A DNA stretch of 64,000 nucleotides, from NCBI RefSeq assembly GCF_020736365.1, contig NZ_CP085988.1, forward strand, positions 3,354,001 to 3,418,000, given 5' to 3'. Below are positions 45,853 to 54,187 of the stretch, one piece after another. Within the stretch, counting starts at the first letter, position 1. Each line of letters begins with the position of its first letter. Below the pieces are notes generated by a model. The model made no database searches. It was given only the letters and a program-made list of their open reading frames with translations, and had not been told where the DNA came from. Both the position numbers and the translations under genes were made by a program. The stretch is from Clostridium sp. M62/1 (lineage in GTDB: Bacteria > Bacillota > Clostridia > Lachnospirales > Lachnospiraceae).

Positions 45853-47058
45853 ATGAACACAAACGCAGTTGTACATATTAAAAAGGGAGAGGCCCGCGCC
45901 CTGAAGGCGGGCGGAGCCTGGATCTACGACAATGAGATTGACCGGATCGAGGGTGAGTTTGAAAATGGGGATATTGTCACTGTGCTGGATTTTGACGGCT
46001 ACTGCCTGGGATACGGCTTTATCAACACGCGCTCGAAAATTACGGTGAGAATGCTGTCCCGCAGAAAGGATGCCGTCATCGATGAGGCGTTTCTCGAGAT
46101 GCGCGTGAGAAATGCCTGGGAGTACAGGAAGGCCACCGTTGACACCTCCAGCTGCCGCATTATCTTTGGAGAGGCGGACTTCCTGCCGGGTATTGTCATC
46201 GACAAATTTTCAGATGTGCTGGTGGTAGAGTCCCTGGCCCTTGGAATTGACCGGCTGAAGCCCCTGATCGTGGAAATTCTGAAACGTATCCTGGCAGAGG
46301 ATGGAATCCGTATCCGCGGCGTCTACGAGAGAAGCGACGCCAAGGTGCGCCTCCAGGAGGGAATGGAGCGCACAAAGGGCTTCATCGGAGAGGAGTTTGA
46401 CACCAAGGTGGAGATCGTGGAAAACGGCGTCCGCTATCTGGTGGATGTAAAGGACGGACAGAAAACAGGGTTCTTCCTGGATCAGAAATATAACCGCCTG
46501 GCCATTCAGAAGCTGTGCAGAGGAAAGCGCGTGCTGGACTGCTTCACCCACACCGGCTCCTTTGCCCTCAACGCCGCCGTTTCCGGGGCCTCAGAGGTAT
46601 TGGGCGTGGATGCCTCGGAGCTTGGCGTCAGTCAGGCCCGGGAGAATGCCAGACTGAACCAGGTCTCTGACCGTGTTTCCTTTGTCTGCGCCGACGTATT
46701 TGAACTGCTTCCGGAGCTTGAGAAAAAGGGTGAGAAGTTCGATGTAGTCATCCTGGATCCTCCGGCCTTCACCAAATCCAGAAGCTCTGTGAAAAATGCA
46801 GTCAAGGGCTACCGTGAAATTAATCTGCGGGGCATGAAGCTCGTAAAGGACGGCGGCTATCTGGCTACCTGCTCCTGCTCCCACTTTATGACTCCGGAGC
46901 TGTTCACCAAAACCATCCGCGAGGCCGCAGGAAATGTCCACAAACGGCTCAGGCAGGTGGAGTACCGGACTCAGGCTGCCGATCATCCCATTCTCTGGGC
47001 GGCAGACGAGTCCTATTATCTGAAATTTTATATTTTCCAGGTGTGCGAAGAGAAATAG
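45853..47058 (+). CDS. rlmI: Class I SAM-dependent rRNA methyltransferase, RlmI-like
   Basis: A 401-residue enzyme with an N-terminal PUA-like RNA-binding domain (about 1-75) and a Rossmann methyltransferase domain. SAM motif VLDCFTHTGSFALNAA, motif IV LDPPAFTKSR, and the cysteine motif ATCSCSHFM typical of 5-methylcytosine enzymes. E. coli RlmI methylates C1962 of 23S rRNA; target transfer is inference. ATG 45853 follows AAGGAG. Single gene ending in a hairpin at 47079. Confidence 0.88.
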   Translation: MNTNAVVHIKKGEARALKAGGAWIYDNEIDRIEGEFENGDIVTVLDFDGYCLGYGFINTRSKITVRMLSRRKDAVIDEAFLEMRVRNAWEYRKATVDTSSCRIIFGEADFLPGIVIDKFSDVLVVESLALGIDRLKPLIVEILKRILAEDGIRIRGVYERSDAKVRLQEGMERTKGFIGEEFDTKVEIVENGVRYLVDVKDGQKTGFFLDQKYNRLAIQKLCRGKRVLDCFTHTGSFALNAAVSGASEVLGVDASELGVSQARENARLNQVSDRVSFVCADVFELLPELEKKGEKFDVVILDPPAFTKSRSSVKNAVKGYREINLRGMKLVKDGGYLATCSCSHFMTPELFTKTIREAAGNVHKRLRQVEYRTQAADHPILWAADESYYLKFYIFQVCEEK

Positions 47059-47078
47059 CACAGCGGAAGGTGCAGCAG

Positions 47079-47131
47079 AAAAAGAGAAGGCGTCTCAGCG
47101 GCTTTGCCGAAAGGGAGAGACCTTCTCTTTT
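47079..47131 (+). terminator. Hairpin downstream of the RlmI-like gene
   Basis: AAAAGAGAAGG pairs with CCTTCTCTTTT, with an inner TCTC/GAGA stem. The arms themselves provide the T-rich 3' side. Confidence 0.65.
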
Positions 47132-47403
47132 GACTGGTTTTGGCTGGGAAGGCCGGGGAATCAAAAGGAAAGAGCCCTCCGGCAGGCAGGAGGAAGAAAG
47201 ATTCTGGAATATTCCAGCCAGTCTCAATTTATAAGTATAAATTATATAAGTATATTAGATTTCTTCCCTTTTCCTCCATTTTTCCCCTGTTTTTCCCTGT
47301 GTTTCAAAAAAATATCCAGAAAATCGCAAAAAGGTATTGCTTTTTCTCCGAAAGTCTGCTTATCTATTATATATAATACTTATTAAATAAAAGATAGTGA
47401 GGT
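47132..47403 (+). other. AT-rich leader of purC
   Basis: No gene. A TATATAATA stretch near 47370 may be a -10 element, without a good -35 box. I did not see a purine riboswitch or a clear PurR box. Confidence 0.4.
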
Positions 47404-48273
47404 ATGGAAATGAAACCGATCAAAGAGGGAAAAGTCCGCGAGATTTATGACAACGGCGACAGCTTAATTATGGTTGCCACTGACCGAATCAGCTGTTTCG
47501 ATGTAATTCTGAATAATGTTGTGACAAAAAAAGGAACTGTACTGACTCAGATGTCCAAGTTCTGGTTTGATATGACAAAGGACATCCTTCCAAACCACAT
47601 GATCTCCGCTGATGTGAAGGACATGCCGGAATTTTTCCAGCAGCCCCAGTTTGACGGAAACAGCATGATGTGCAGAAAGCTCAACATGCTCCCCATCGAG
47701 TGCATTGTCCGCGGATATATTACTGGAAGCGGCTGGGCCAGCTATCAGAAGGACGGCACCGTATGCGGAATCCGCCTGCCGGAGGGCTTAAAGGAGTCTG
47801 ACAAGCTGCCGGAGCCGATTTACACCCCTTCCACCAAGGCTGAGATCGGAGATCACGATGAGAACATCTCCTATGAGCAGAGTATTGCCCATCTGGAGAA
47901 GTACTTCCCGGGAAAGGGTGAGGAGTACGCCGCCAAGCTGCGCGATTACACCATTGCCCTCTATAAGAAATGTGCTGACTATGCGTTAAGCCGCGGAATC
48001 ATTATCGCTGATACCAAGTTTGAATTCGGTCTCGACGAGAACGGAACCATCGTTCTGGGCGACGAGATGCTCACACCGGACAGCTCCCGCTTCTGGCCTG
48101 CTGACGGATATGAGCCGGGACATGGACAGCCTTCCTTTGATAAACAGTTCGCCCGCGACTGGCTCAAGGCGAATCCCGGAAATAACTGGACTCTTCCCGA
48201 GGATGTAGTTCAGAAAACCATTGACAAATACCTCCAGAGCTATGAGATGCTGACCGGAGAGAAGCTGGCATAA
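47404..48273 (+). CDS. purC: SAICAR synthetase (PurC)
   Basis: A 289-residue ligase of purine synthesis that joins CAIR and aspartate using ATP. KPIKEGKVREIYD at the start, then ECIVRGYITGSGWASYQ, STKAEIGDHDENIS, and DTKFEFGLDENGTIVLGDE for ATP/Mg binding. The longer form (about 290 rather than 235-240 residues) is seen in many Clostridia and eukaryote-like PurC. It stands alone here rather than in a pur operon. A second ATG lies two codons in. Confidence 0.95.
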   Translation: MEMKPIKEGKVREIYDNGDSLIMVATDRISCFDVILNNVVTKKGTVLTQMSKFWFDMTKDILPNHMISADVKDMPEFFQQPQFDGNSMMCRKLNMLPIECIVRGYITGSGWASYQKDGTVCGIRLPEGLKESDKLPEPIYTPSTKAEIGDHDENISYEQSIAHLEKYFPGKGEEYAAKLRDYTIALYKKCADYALSRGIIIADTKFEFGLDENGTIVLGDEMLTPDSSRFWPADGYEPGHGQPSFDKQFARDWLKANPGNNWTLPEDVVQKTIDKYLQSYEMLTGEKLA

Positions 48274-48286
48274 AAGAAGACTTGCA

Positions 48287-48347
48287 GAAGTTCCGCCTGT
48301 TTTTGTTCCACCGCTGTCTGCGGAACAAAAACGGCGGAACTTTTTTC
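48287..48347 (+). terminator. Strong intrinsic terminator of purC
   Basis: AAGTTCCGCC...GGCGGAACTT with an inner TTTTTGTTCC/GGAACAAAAA stem, then TTTTTT. Confidence 0.9.
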
Positions 48348-48364
48348 AGTTTCCTGTTATATAA

Positions 48365-48393
48365 ACAAAAAGGACTGGCCCGGCGGCCAGTCC
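48365..48393 (-). terminator. Terminator of the pit-DUF47 operon
   Basis: On the minus strand GGACTGGCC, short loop, GGCCAGTCC, then TTTTTGTTT. Confidence 0.85.
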
Positions 48394-48452
48394 AAAATAG
48401 CTTTACAAAAATCACTGCATTCTTCGCACGTCTCTCTGCCTTCTGCGCTCTT

Positions 48453-49076
48453 CTATGAATTCTTCATAACCACGCTGCCCACTGTGTCAGCCACATGCTC
48501 ACAGGTATCGGCGCATTTTTCCAGGTAATCGTATATTTCTCTCCAGGCAATAATCTGGCGCACATCCGTTTCCTCTGTGTGGAGCTTTCTCATGCTGGAA
48601 ATATAGAGGGAATCGGCCTCCTCCTCCAGAGAGTTGATATTAATAATCTCCTGCTTCAGCTTCGATGAATGCTTGAAGTCGGCGAATTCCTTCAGAAGAT
48701 TGTAGACTCCTTCACAGCAGCGGCTCATCACATCCACCAGAGGCAGGGCCTCGGGACGGATTGTCTGCACATTATTGATATAAATGCGGATTAAAACCTC
48801 TTCTACCTTGTCTGTAACCTCGTCGATCAACTGGCTCAATGCAGCAATATCCTCTCTCTCAATGGGGGTTATAAAAGCCTTAGCCAGCTTATCAGTTATT
48901 TTGTGCCTCTGACCGTCAGCCTGGTGTTCCAGCTCATGCATCTCATCCAGACGCCCGGAAATCTCATCCGGCCTGTAATCGGAAAGAATCTCCTTCAGAA
49001 GACGTGCCGCCTTGACAGAATAATCCGCACATGCAACAAAATTATCAAAATAAAAAGCATCCTGTTTCTTTGACAT
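48453..49076 (-). CDS. DUF47 (PhoU-like) Pit accessory protein
   Basis: A 207-residue all-helical protein of the DUF47/TIGR00153 family, related to PhoU. Conserved features include DEMHELEHQADGQRHKI and FITPIEREDIAALSQLIDEV, with Glu/Asp clusters that bind metals in relatives. It is thought to regulate the Pit transporter encoded 39 bases upstream in the same operon. Cytoplasmic. Confidence 0.88.
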   Translation of the reverse strand: MSKKQDAFYFDNFVACADYSVKAARLLKEILSDYRPDEISGRLDEMHELEHQADGQRHKITDKLAKAFITPIEREDIAALSQLIDEVTDKVEEVLIRIYINNVQTIRPEALPLVDVMSRCCEGVYNLLKEFADFKHSSKLKQEIININSLEEEADSLYISSMRKLHTEETDVRQIIAWREIYDYLEKCADTCEHVADTVGSVVMKNS

Positions 49077-49115
49077 CCTAGTACCTCCCTGTTATCTAAC
49101 CTTCACTTCCTCACT

Positions 49116-50171
49116 CTATCCAAACACGTACATAAAAATCTTAGCCATCACAAAGCTGATCAGGCCGCAGCCCGGAAACGTAAAAATCCATGTCAGCATC
49201 ATGTCCTTTACGATTCCAAAGTTGATGGCTGAAATCCTCTTCACAGCTCCTACACCCATAATCGCACTGGTCTTTGTATGGGTTGTGGACACGGGAATAC
49301 CGAACAGGCTGGAAAAGAGAAGGCACATAGCTCCGGCCAGATCTGCCGAGAAGCCCTGATACCGTTCCAGTTTAACCATATCCATTCCCACTGACTTGAT
49401 AATCTTCTCTCCTCCCACGCTGGTTCCAAGTCCCATGACAATGCTGCACAGAAGCATGAGCCAGACGGGAATTTCCATGCCGCTCACAGAGCTCTGTCCA
49501 TTTGAAAAGGCAATTCCCAGAAACAAAACGCCGATAAATTTCTGTCCGTCCTGAGCGCCGTGCATAAAACTCATAGCTGCGGCTCCGATAATCTGGGCCA
49601 CACGGAAAAAGCGGTTAGCCTTTCTCCTGTCAAGCTCCCGGCAGAGAATCGTAATTATTTTACAGATCAGCCATCCGGTAAAAAAGCCAAGGGCCAGGCT
49701 GAGAACCAGTCCATAGATAACCTTAATCCACTCGGATCCGTTAATTCCGGCAGTTCCATGCTGCAGCGCAATAGCCGCACCGGAAAGTCCTGCAATCAGG
49801 CTGTGGCTCTCACTGGTGGGGATTCCAAAGAAGGATGCCGTCACGCTGTAAACTACAATCGACAGCAGCGCAGCGCACAGGGCAATCATCGCATAATGTG
49901 TATTATTTCCGAAGTCCACCATATTGCTGATGGTCGACGCAACAGCGCTGTTCAGCTGCGTCATGATAAAAACTCCTAAAAAGTTAAACGCAGCGCTCAT
50001 CAAAATAGCTCCCCGCACGCTGAGGCAGCGAGTTGTCACGCAGGTGGCAATCGCATTCGGCGCATCTGTCCAGCCGTTTACAAAAATAACCCCCAGCGTG
50101 AAGAGAACCATAATGCAGAGAATGGGATTTCCTGCCATATCCTGCCAGAAGTATGAAAATGATACCTCCAT
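49116..50171 (-). CDS. pit: Low-affinity inorganic phosphate transporter, Pit family
   Basis: A 351-residue membrane protein with about ten helices and the two PHO4 signature repeats: VNGWTDAPNAIATCV near the N-terminus and the later VSTTHTKTSAIMGVG. It moves phosphate, probably as a metal-phosphate complex with protons. It is the first gene of a two-gene operon with the DUF47 protein. A perfect dyad (AAATGTAC/GTACATTT, 50187-50214) lies just upstream of its RBS. Confidence 0.9.
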   Translation of the reverse strand: MEVSFSYFWQDMAGNPILCIMVLFTLGVIFVNGWTDAPNAIATCVTTRCLSVRGAILMSAAFNFLGVFIMTQLNSAVASTISNMVDFGNNTHYAMIALCAALLSIVVYSVTASFFGIPTSESHSLIAGLSGAAIALQHGTAGINGSEWIKVIYGLVLSLALGFFTGWLICKIITILCRELDRRKANRFFRVAQIIGAAAMSFMHGAQDGQKFIGVLFLGIAFSNGQSSVSGMEIPVWLMLLCSIVMGLGTSVGGEKIIKSVGMDMVKLERYQGFSADLAGAMCLLFSSLFGIPVSTTHTKTSAIMGVGAVKRISAINFGIVKDMMLTWIFTFPGCGLISFVMAKIFMYVFG

Positions 50172-50186
50172 AAAAGCTCCTTTCTG

Positions 50187-50214
50187 AAATGTACAGTATT
50201 TATTTGGTACATTT
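50187..50214. promoter_or_regulatory. Dyad upstream of pit
   Basis: AAATGTAC, 12 AT-rich bases, GTACATTT. It may be an operator or an RNA hairpin near the ribosome binding site. Confidence 0.35.
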
Positions 50215-50291
50215 TTTGTCTGTGACTGCTCTTATTTTTATAGAATGCCGGCATGCAGCCTATAAAACAAAAGCGGCCGGCACGTATCTTG

Positions 50292-50741
50292 TCATTTCTT
50301 TCCGTCAGCTTCAAGCAAAACCGAAAGCTCACACAAAAAACGCTTTCTGCGGGGCAGTGCAGGCGGAAGACACGGGGCGGTCCATCCTGTCCCATACGCT
50401 GCCAGTGCAAATGCTGCGGCAATCCCTATCAGAATACTAAGACACGGCGGCATTCTCACAGCGGAAAGTCCGCTATGATATACAGCCGGCCGGCTTTTCC
50501 AAGCTCCTTCAGCATCCCCTGCGCTTTCATTATCACTCATATCTCCACGCACCCAACCCGGTTCCATCTGGCCTGCGCCTTCCTTCTGATTCCAGAGGAC
50601 GGTCTGATTCCAGAGCCCTGGCTGGCCGCATAGCCAAATATTCTGTTCCAGCTGCTCTGCGTGCAGACAAATAGGGAGAAAAATAAGCACCAGAACAATA
50701 AAAAAAGCCGCGGCAGCAGCCCTTCCTTTCCGTTCCATCAT
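50292..50741 (-). CDS. Hypothetical secreted or membrane protein
   Basis: A 149-residue frame with a plausible start (two adjacent ATGs behind GGGAGGAAA). It has an N-terminal signal-like helix (AAAAAFFIVLVLIFLPICLHA), a Gly/Trp/Asn-rich middle, and a second hydrophobic segment (about 103-120). I recognise no family. The good RBS and signal peptide argue it is real; lack of any known domain keeps confidence moderate. A paralogue or decayed gene is possible. Confidence 0.45.
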   Translation of the reverse strand: MMERKGRAAAAAFFIVLVLIFLPICLHAEQLEQNIWLCGQPGLWNQTVLWNQKEGAGQMEPGWVRGDMSDNESAGDAEGAWKSRPAVYHSGLSAVRMPPCLSILIGIAAAFALAAYGTGWTAPCLPPALPRRKRFLCELSVLLEADGKK

Positions 50742-51100
50742 TTTCCTCCCTTCTTTTCGACAAATAAAACATATCATCAAAAATACGAGCTGTCAATATA
50801 ACTTTTGAAGAGCTTTTCTATTTTTTACCTCTGCGATTTTGTTTCTCCCATTGCACCGGAGGCGGTCCCGCAGCACAGCGGAGCCTGCTGACCCTTCTGC
50901 ATCTTGGAAGCCTTATCTGCCAGGATAATCTTCTTCCTCTCATTTCCAGCAGAAAACTTCATAGTCAGATACCCTTTTCTCCTCAGGCTTTTCTGGAGGG
51001 AAGAGATGGGATGGCAGATTCGGATAGTCCGGCCTTTCCGCCGGCTCTGCCCTTACTGCTTCCGCTCCTATTGCCGCCGCAAATTTTAACTGAAAATTTC
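50742..51100. other. Intergenic stretch before the riboswitch-like leader
   Basis: No gene is visible. The sequence is AT-rich close to the hypothetical gene and GC-richer at 50860-51080. A 61-codon frame at 50904 is not supported by an RBS or a known domain. Confidence 0.35.
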
Positions 51101-51128
51101 TTGACAAATCAGATGTATCCTATATAAT
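51101..51128 (+). promoter_or_regulatory. Strong sigma-A promoter of the riboswitch-like leader
   Basis: TTGACA (51101-51106), 16 bases, TATAAT (51123-51128). Confidence 0.85.
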
Positions 51129-51132
51129 AAAA

Positions 51133-51220
51133 GGGCTTGCGCGAGGGTCTATCATTCGTCAGAAATGATAAGCTGGATAAGGCACGGACTGAAATGTCTG
51201 TTCTTATCCAGCTTTTTTTG
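51133..51220 (+). ncRNA. Structured leader with terminator; candidate guanidine-IV (mepA) riboswitch
   Basis: Transcription should begin near 51135. Hairpin 1: TATCATT/AATGATA (51150-51170) with loop CGTCAGA. Hairpin 2: AAGCTGGATAAG/CTTATCCAGCTT (51170-51214), with an inner ACGGAC/GTCTGT stem and loop TGAAAT, followed by seven T. Hairpin 2 is thus an intrinsic terminator. TCAG in loop 1 can pair with CTGA at the tip of hairpin 2, a kissing contact. The leader precedes a cytidylate-kinase-like gene and a MATE exporter. Guanidine-IV RNAs regulate MATE (MepA) genes in Clostridia and use such a layout as I recall it. The class assignment is inference; the regulated-terminator design is visible. 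Confidence 0.6.
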
Positions 51221-51257
51221 ATTTATCGGCTTAAACCTGCCAGAAAGGAGATTTTCA

Positions 51258-51860
51258 ATGAACAGAATTATTACCATCGGACGGGAATTTGGAAGCGGCG
51301 GACGGGAACTGGGTCTTAGGCTGTCTCAAAAACTTGGCATCGCCTATTATGACCAGGAAATCATTACAGAAATTTCCAAACGAACAGAGCTTTCAGAACA
51401 GTATATACGGAAAATGTCCGAGAAAAAACCTGTGTTTTCCTTCCCGCTCCATATCGGAAGGAGCTTTCACTATATGCAGAACTCCCCATGGGATTTAAAC
51501 CTTTCCATCTTCCGGGAACAGTCCTCCATTATCCGGGAAATGGCTCAGAAATCTGACTGTGTGATCGTAGGGCGCTGTGCAGACGACATCCTTCAGGAAA
51601 TGAATCCTCTCCGTGTCTTCGTCTACGCAGATATGGAGGCAAAGCTCACGCGCTGCCGCCAGAGGTCAGCCTCTGACGAACAGATGACGGACCGTGAAAT
51701 ACTTTCCAATATCCGAAGGATCGATAAAAGCCGTTCTGAATATTACGGTCTCTACACAGGAAAGGTCTGGGGAGACAAGCGGTCTTATGATCTCTGCATC
51801 AATACTGCCCAAATATCCATGGAGCGTGCCTGCGCTCTTTTGTCTGAATTTTTCCGGTAA
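51258..51860 (+). CDS. Cytidylate kinase-like family protein
   Basis: A 200-residue P-loop protein. Residues 1-30 (RIITIGREFGSGGRELGLRL) form a kinase-type nucleotide loop as in cytidylate kinase relatives, with YYDQEIITEIS next and IVGRCADDIL in the middle. Its substrate is not known; the family is widespread in Clostridia beside transporters. ATG 51258 follows AAAGGAG. It is the first gene after the riboswitch-like leader and is 33 bases before the MATE gene, so both are probably co-regulated. Confidence 0.82.
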   Translation: MNRIITIGREFGSGGRELGLRLSQKLGIAYYDQEIITEISKRTELSEQYIRKMSEKKPVFSFPLHIGRSFHYMQNSPWDLNLSIFREQSSIIREMAQKSDCVIVGRCADDILQEMNPLRVFVYADMEAKLTRCRQRSASDEQMTDREILSNIRRIDKSRSEYYGLYTGKVWGDKRSYDLCINTAQISMERACALLSEFFR

Positions 51861-51893
51861 GCGCCGGTTTATGAATTTGGAGGTTATCATTTT

Positions 51894-53237
51894 ATGAATT
51901 ATAAGGAGCTGTTCTCAAAAACGCCGCCCACAAAGCTGTTTTTTACGGCGGCTATTCCCGGTTCCATCGGCATGCTGGCTTCGGCCCTCTATCAGACCAT
52001 CGACGGCGTGCTGGTGGGACGGATTCTGTCGGGGAATGCGTTTGCTGCCCTAAACCTGGCCATGCCTTTAGTCATTATCAACTTTTCCCTGGCTGACCTG
52101 ATCGGCGTGGGATCCGCCGTTCCCATTTCCGTCCGCCTCGGTGAAAAGAAGGAAGCGGAGGCCAACAATATTTTTACCAGCGCCTGCCTGATGATTGTCA
52201 TTACCGGTCTGATTCTGGGACTGGCCATGTTCCTGGCCGCTCCCGCGTTAATCGGCCTCATGGGCGCTGAGGGAGAGCTGGCCAGGCTGGCCGTTCAGTA
52301 TCTTCGTGTATACTGCCTGTGCTCCCCCGTTACCACCATCGTCTTTGCCATGGATAACTACTTAAAAATCTGCGGCAGGGTCCGCAGCAGCATGGCCCTG
52401 AATATTGTCATGTCCGTTCTGAGCGCCGTGCTGGAATTTATTTTCCTGTTTGTGTTCCGCTTCGGAATCTGGGCTGCAGCTCTGGCCACCTGTACCAGTA
52501 TGTTCCTGTGCGCTTTGGCTGCGCTGTACCCGTTTTTTGGCAGAAAAATGCAGCTGAGATTTGTCCGCCCCAGACTGAACCGAACTATGATAAAAACCAT
52601 CGTCACCTGCGGCAGCCCCAACTTTTTAAATAACGTGGCAGGAAGAATCACTTCCATCATTATGAATATGATTCTTCTGCGTGTGGGCGGCGCGACGGCG
52701 GTTTCCGTCTACGGTATCCTCATGTTTGCCGACGGCTTCGTGCAGCCTCTCCTTTACGGTATGTGCGATTCCCTGCAGCCTGCTGTGGGATATAACTGGG
52801 GAGCCGGAGCTCTCAAGCGGGTGAAAGATATTGAGAAGCGCTGTTTTACGGCCGGGGCCATCCTTTCCATCGCTTCCGCCGTGGTCATCTTCTGCTTCCC
52901 GATTCCCATTGCCAGCCTGTTTACCCAGAACGCCGACCAGGCGCTGCTCGACATGGCGGTTCCCGCGCTGAAGCTTTTCAGTTCAGCCTATTTAATCCGC
53001 TGGTTTTCCTTTGCCACCCAGAGTTATATGTCCGCAGTGGAAAAGCCTGTTCCCGCTATGATCATCTCCGTCTGCACGGCAGTGGTCTTCCCTCTGCTGA
53101 TTATCGCAGTACTTTGGCCTATGGGCCTGAACGGACTGTGGCTCAATGTCCCGGCAACTTCTCTGCTGGCAGCGATTCTGGCATTCTTCATCCTGAACCG
53201 GTTTGAGCAAAAGGAAATGAGAGAAGCGGCCCGGTAA
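51894..53237 (+). CDS. MATE-family multidrug/cation efflux transporter
   Basis: A 447-residue protein with about 12 helices in two MatE halves. Typical segments: PGSIGMLASALYQTIDGVLVG at the start, ALNLAMPLVIINFSLADLIGVGSAVPIS, and later LQPAVGYNWGAGALKRV. MATE proteins export drugs or organic cations using sodium or proton gradients. If the upstream leader is a guanidine riboswitch, guanidine compounds are the likely cargo. ATG 51894 has a GGAGG site. It ends in a large terminator. Confidence 0.9.
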   Translation: MNYKELFSKTPPTKLFFTAAIPGSIGMLASALYQTIDGVLVGRILSGNAFAALNLAMPLVIINFSLADLIGVGSAVPISVRLGEKKEAEANNIFTSACLMIVITGLILGLAMFLAAPALIGLMGAEGELARLAVQYLRVYCLCSPVTTIVFAMDNYLKICGRVRSSMALNIVMSVLSAVLEFIFLFVFRFGIWAAALATCTSMFLCALAALYPFFGRKMQLRFVRPRLNRTMIKTIVTCGSPNFLNNVAGRITSIIMNMILLRVGGATAVSVYGILMFADGFVQPLLYGMCDSLQPAVGYNWGAGALKRVKDIEKRCFTAGAILSIASAVVIFCFPIPIASLFTQNADQALLDMAVPALKLFSSAYLIRWFSFATQSYMSAVEKPVPAMIISVCTAVVFPLLIIAVLWPMGLNGLWLNVPATSLLAAILAFFILNRFEQKEMREAAR

Positions 53238-53248
53238 AACACTAACCT

Positions 53249-53378
53249 ATAGCCGATGAGTTGTGAGTGAGCTGACAGACTCCTCCTTACAGCGACAGTT
53301 TTATCAGTTTTATGATTGAATCTGTCTGCTGCGAGGGGAGCCTGTCAGCCTCACGGCTCATGGGCTTTTTATTTTTCG
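53249..53378 (+). terminator. Large hairpin terminator after the MATE gene
   Basis: Long interrupted arms (AGCC, ATGAG, GCTGACAG and CTCC pairing with GGGAG, CTGTCAG, CTCAT and GGCT), about 110 bases end to end, then TTTTTATTTTT. Confidence 0.75.
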
Positions 53379-53453
53379 GCAGCCGTCCACAGATTTTCAC
53401 ATAAAAAAAACCGGCATCTACAGATTTGTGCTTGACTTCCTTCATATATTATA

Positions 53454-53546
53454 TTACATTTGTTGTATTATATCAGTTATATTACATATGTTATGTTACA
53501 TTCGTTGTATTAATTTTATCACTTTTGTCGTATTACATCAGTTGCA
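53454..53546. repeat. 14-bp degenerate tandem repeats before the tetR gene
   Basis: Consensus TTACATNNGTTGTA at 53454, 53468, 53482 and 53496, then, after a 9-base interruption, at 53519 and 53533. Each unit is itself a rough dyad (TACA...TGTA). The array fills the promoter region between a TTGACT at 53432 and the tetR RBS, as expected for a cooperative operator. Confidence 0.7.
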
Positions 53547-53570
53547 TAAAAAGACTGGAGGAACTGTGTT

Positions 53571-54152
53571 TTGCCGCCGAAGCCAAAAATTACAAGAGAT
53601 ATGATTTTGAAAGCTGTTTTAAGCATTACACGCAGGACGGGTTTTGAAGCAGTAAATGCCAGAAGTATCGCCCATGAACTGCAGTGCTCAACACGCCCTA
53701 TTTTTACCTGCTATGAAAATATGGAAGAACTGAAAAAAGAATTTTTAGATTATGCTTTTGACTTTTACAGTCGGTATGCAGAACATTACAGCCAGACTGC
53801 CGGTGGAAATCCCTGCTTATCTCTCCCGCTTTCTTATATTGCATTTGCCAGTGAAGAAACCTTTCTGTTCAAGCTCCTGTTTGTGACAGATATGGACTTA
53901 GATATGAAGGATGCAAATGATTTCTATACAGAGATCGGCAATGAACAGAAGGCTGAGACCTTCTCTGAAATGATTGGAGTGGATTTAGAAACGGCTAAAA
54001 GAATTTTCCTGGACCTGTTTCTTTACAGCCACGGCATCGCTGTCCTGACTGCATCCGGAAAGCTGTCTCTCCAGCGAGATAAAATCGAAGATATGGTGCA
54101 GCGTTTCTTATCCGCATTAATCAATCAGGAACATGCAGAGAAAGTCTGCTGA
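53571..54152 (+). CDS. TetR/AcrR-family transcriptional regulator
   Basis: A 193-residue protein. The N-terminal HTH (about 8-55) has KITRDMILKAVLSITRRTGFEAVNARSIAHELQCST, followed by PIFTCYENMEELKKEF, typical of TetR proteins. The C-terminal helices form the ligand pocket. Start TTG 53571 lies eight bases after GGAGGA. It probably controls itself through the 14-bp repeats just upstream, and perhaps the methyltransferase 35 bases downstream. The ligand is unknown. Confidence 0.88.
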   Translation: MPPKPKITRDMILKAVLSITRRTGFEAVNARSIAHELQCSTRPIFTCYENMEELKKEFLDYAFDFYSRYAEHYSQTAGGNPCLSLPLSYIAFASEETFLFKLLFVTDMDLDMKDANDFYTEIGNEQKAETFSEMIGVDLETAKRIFLDLFLYSHGIAVLTASGKLSLQRDKIEDMVQRFLSALINQEHAEKVC

Positions 54153-54187
54153 CAGCTGCTGTTTTTCAGTTCAAACGGAGGTGTCTT

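Noticed and set aside
47132..47403. Purine riboswitch or PurR box before purC
   Set aside because: No three-way junction signature and no clear box; only AT-rich sequence.
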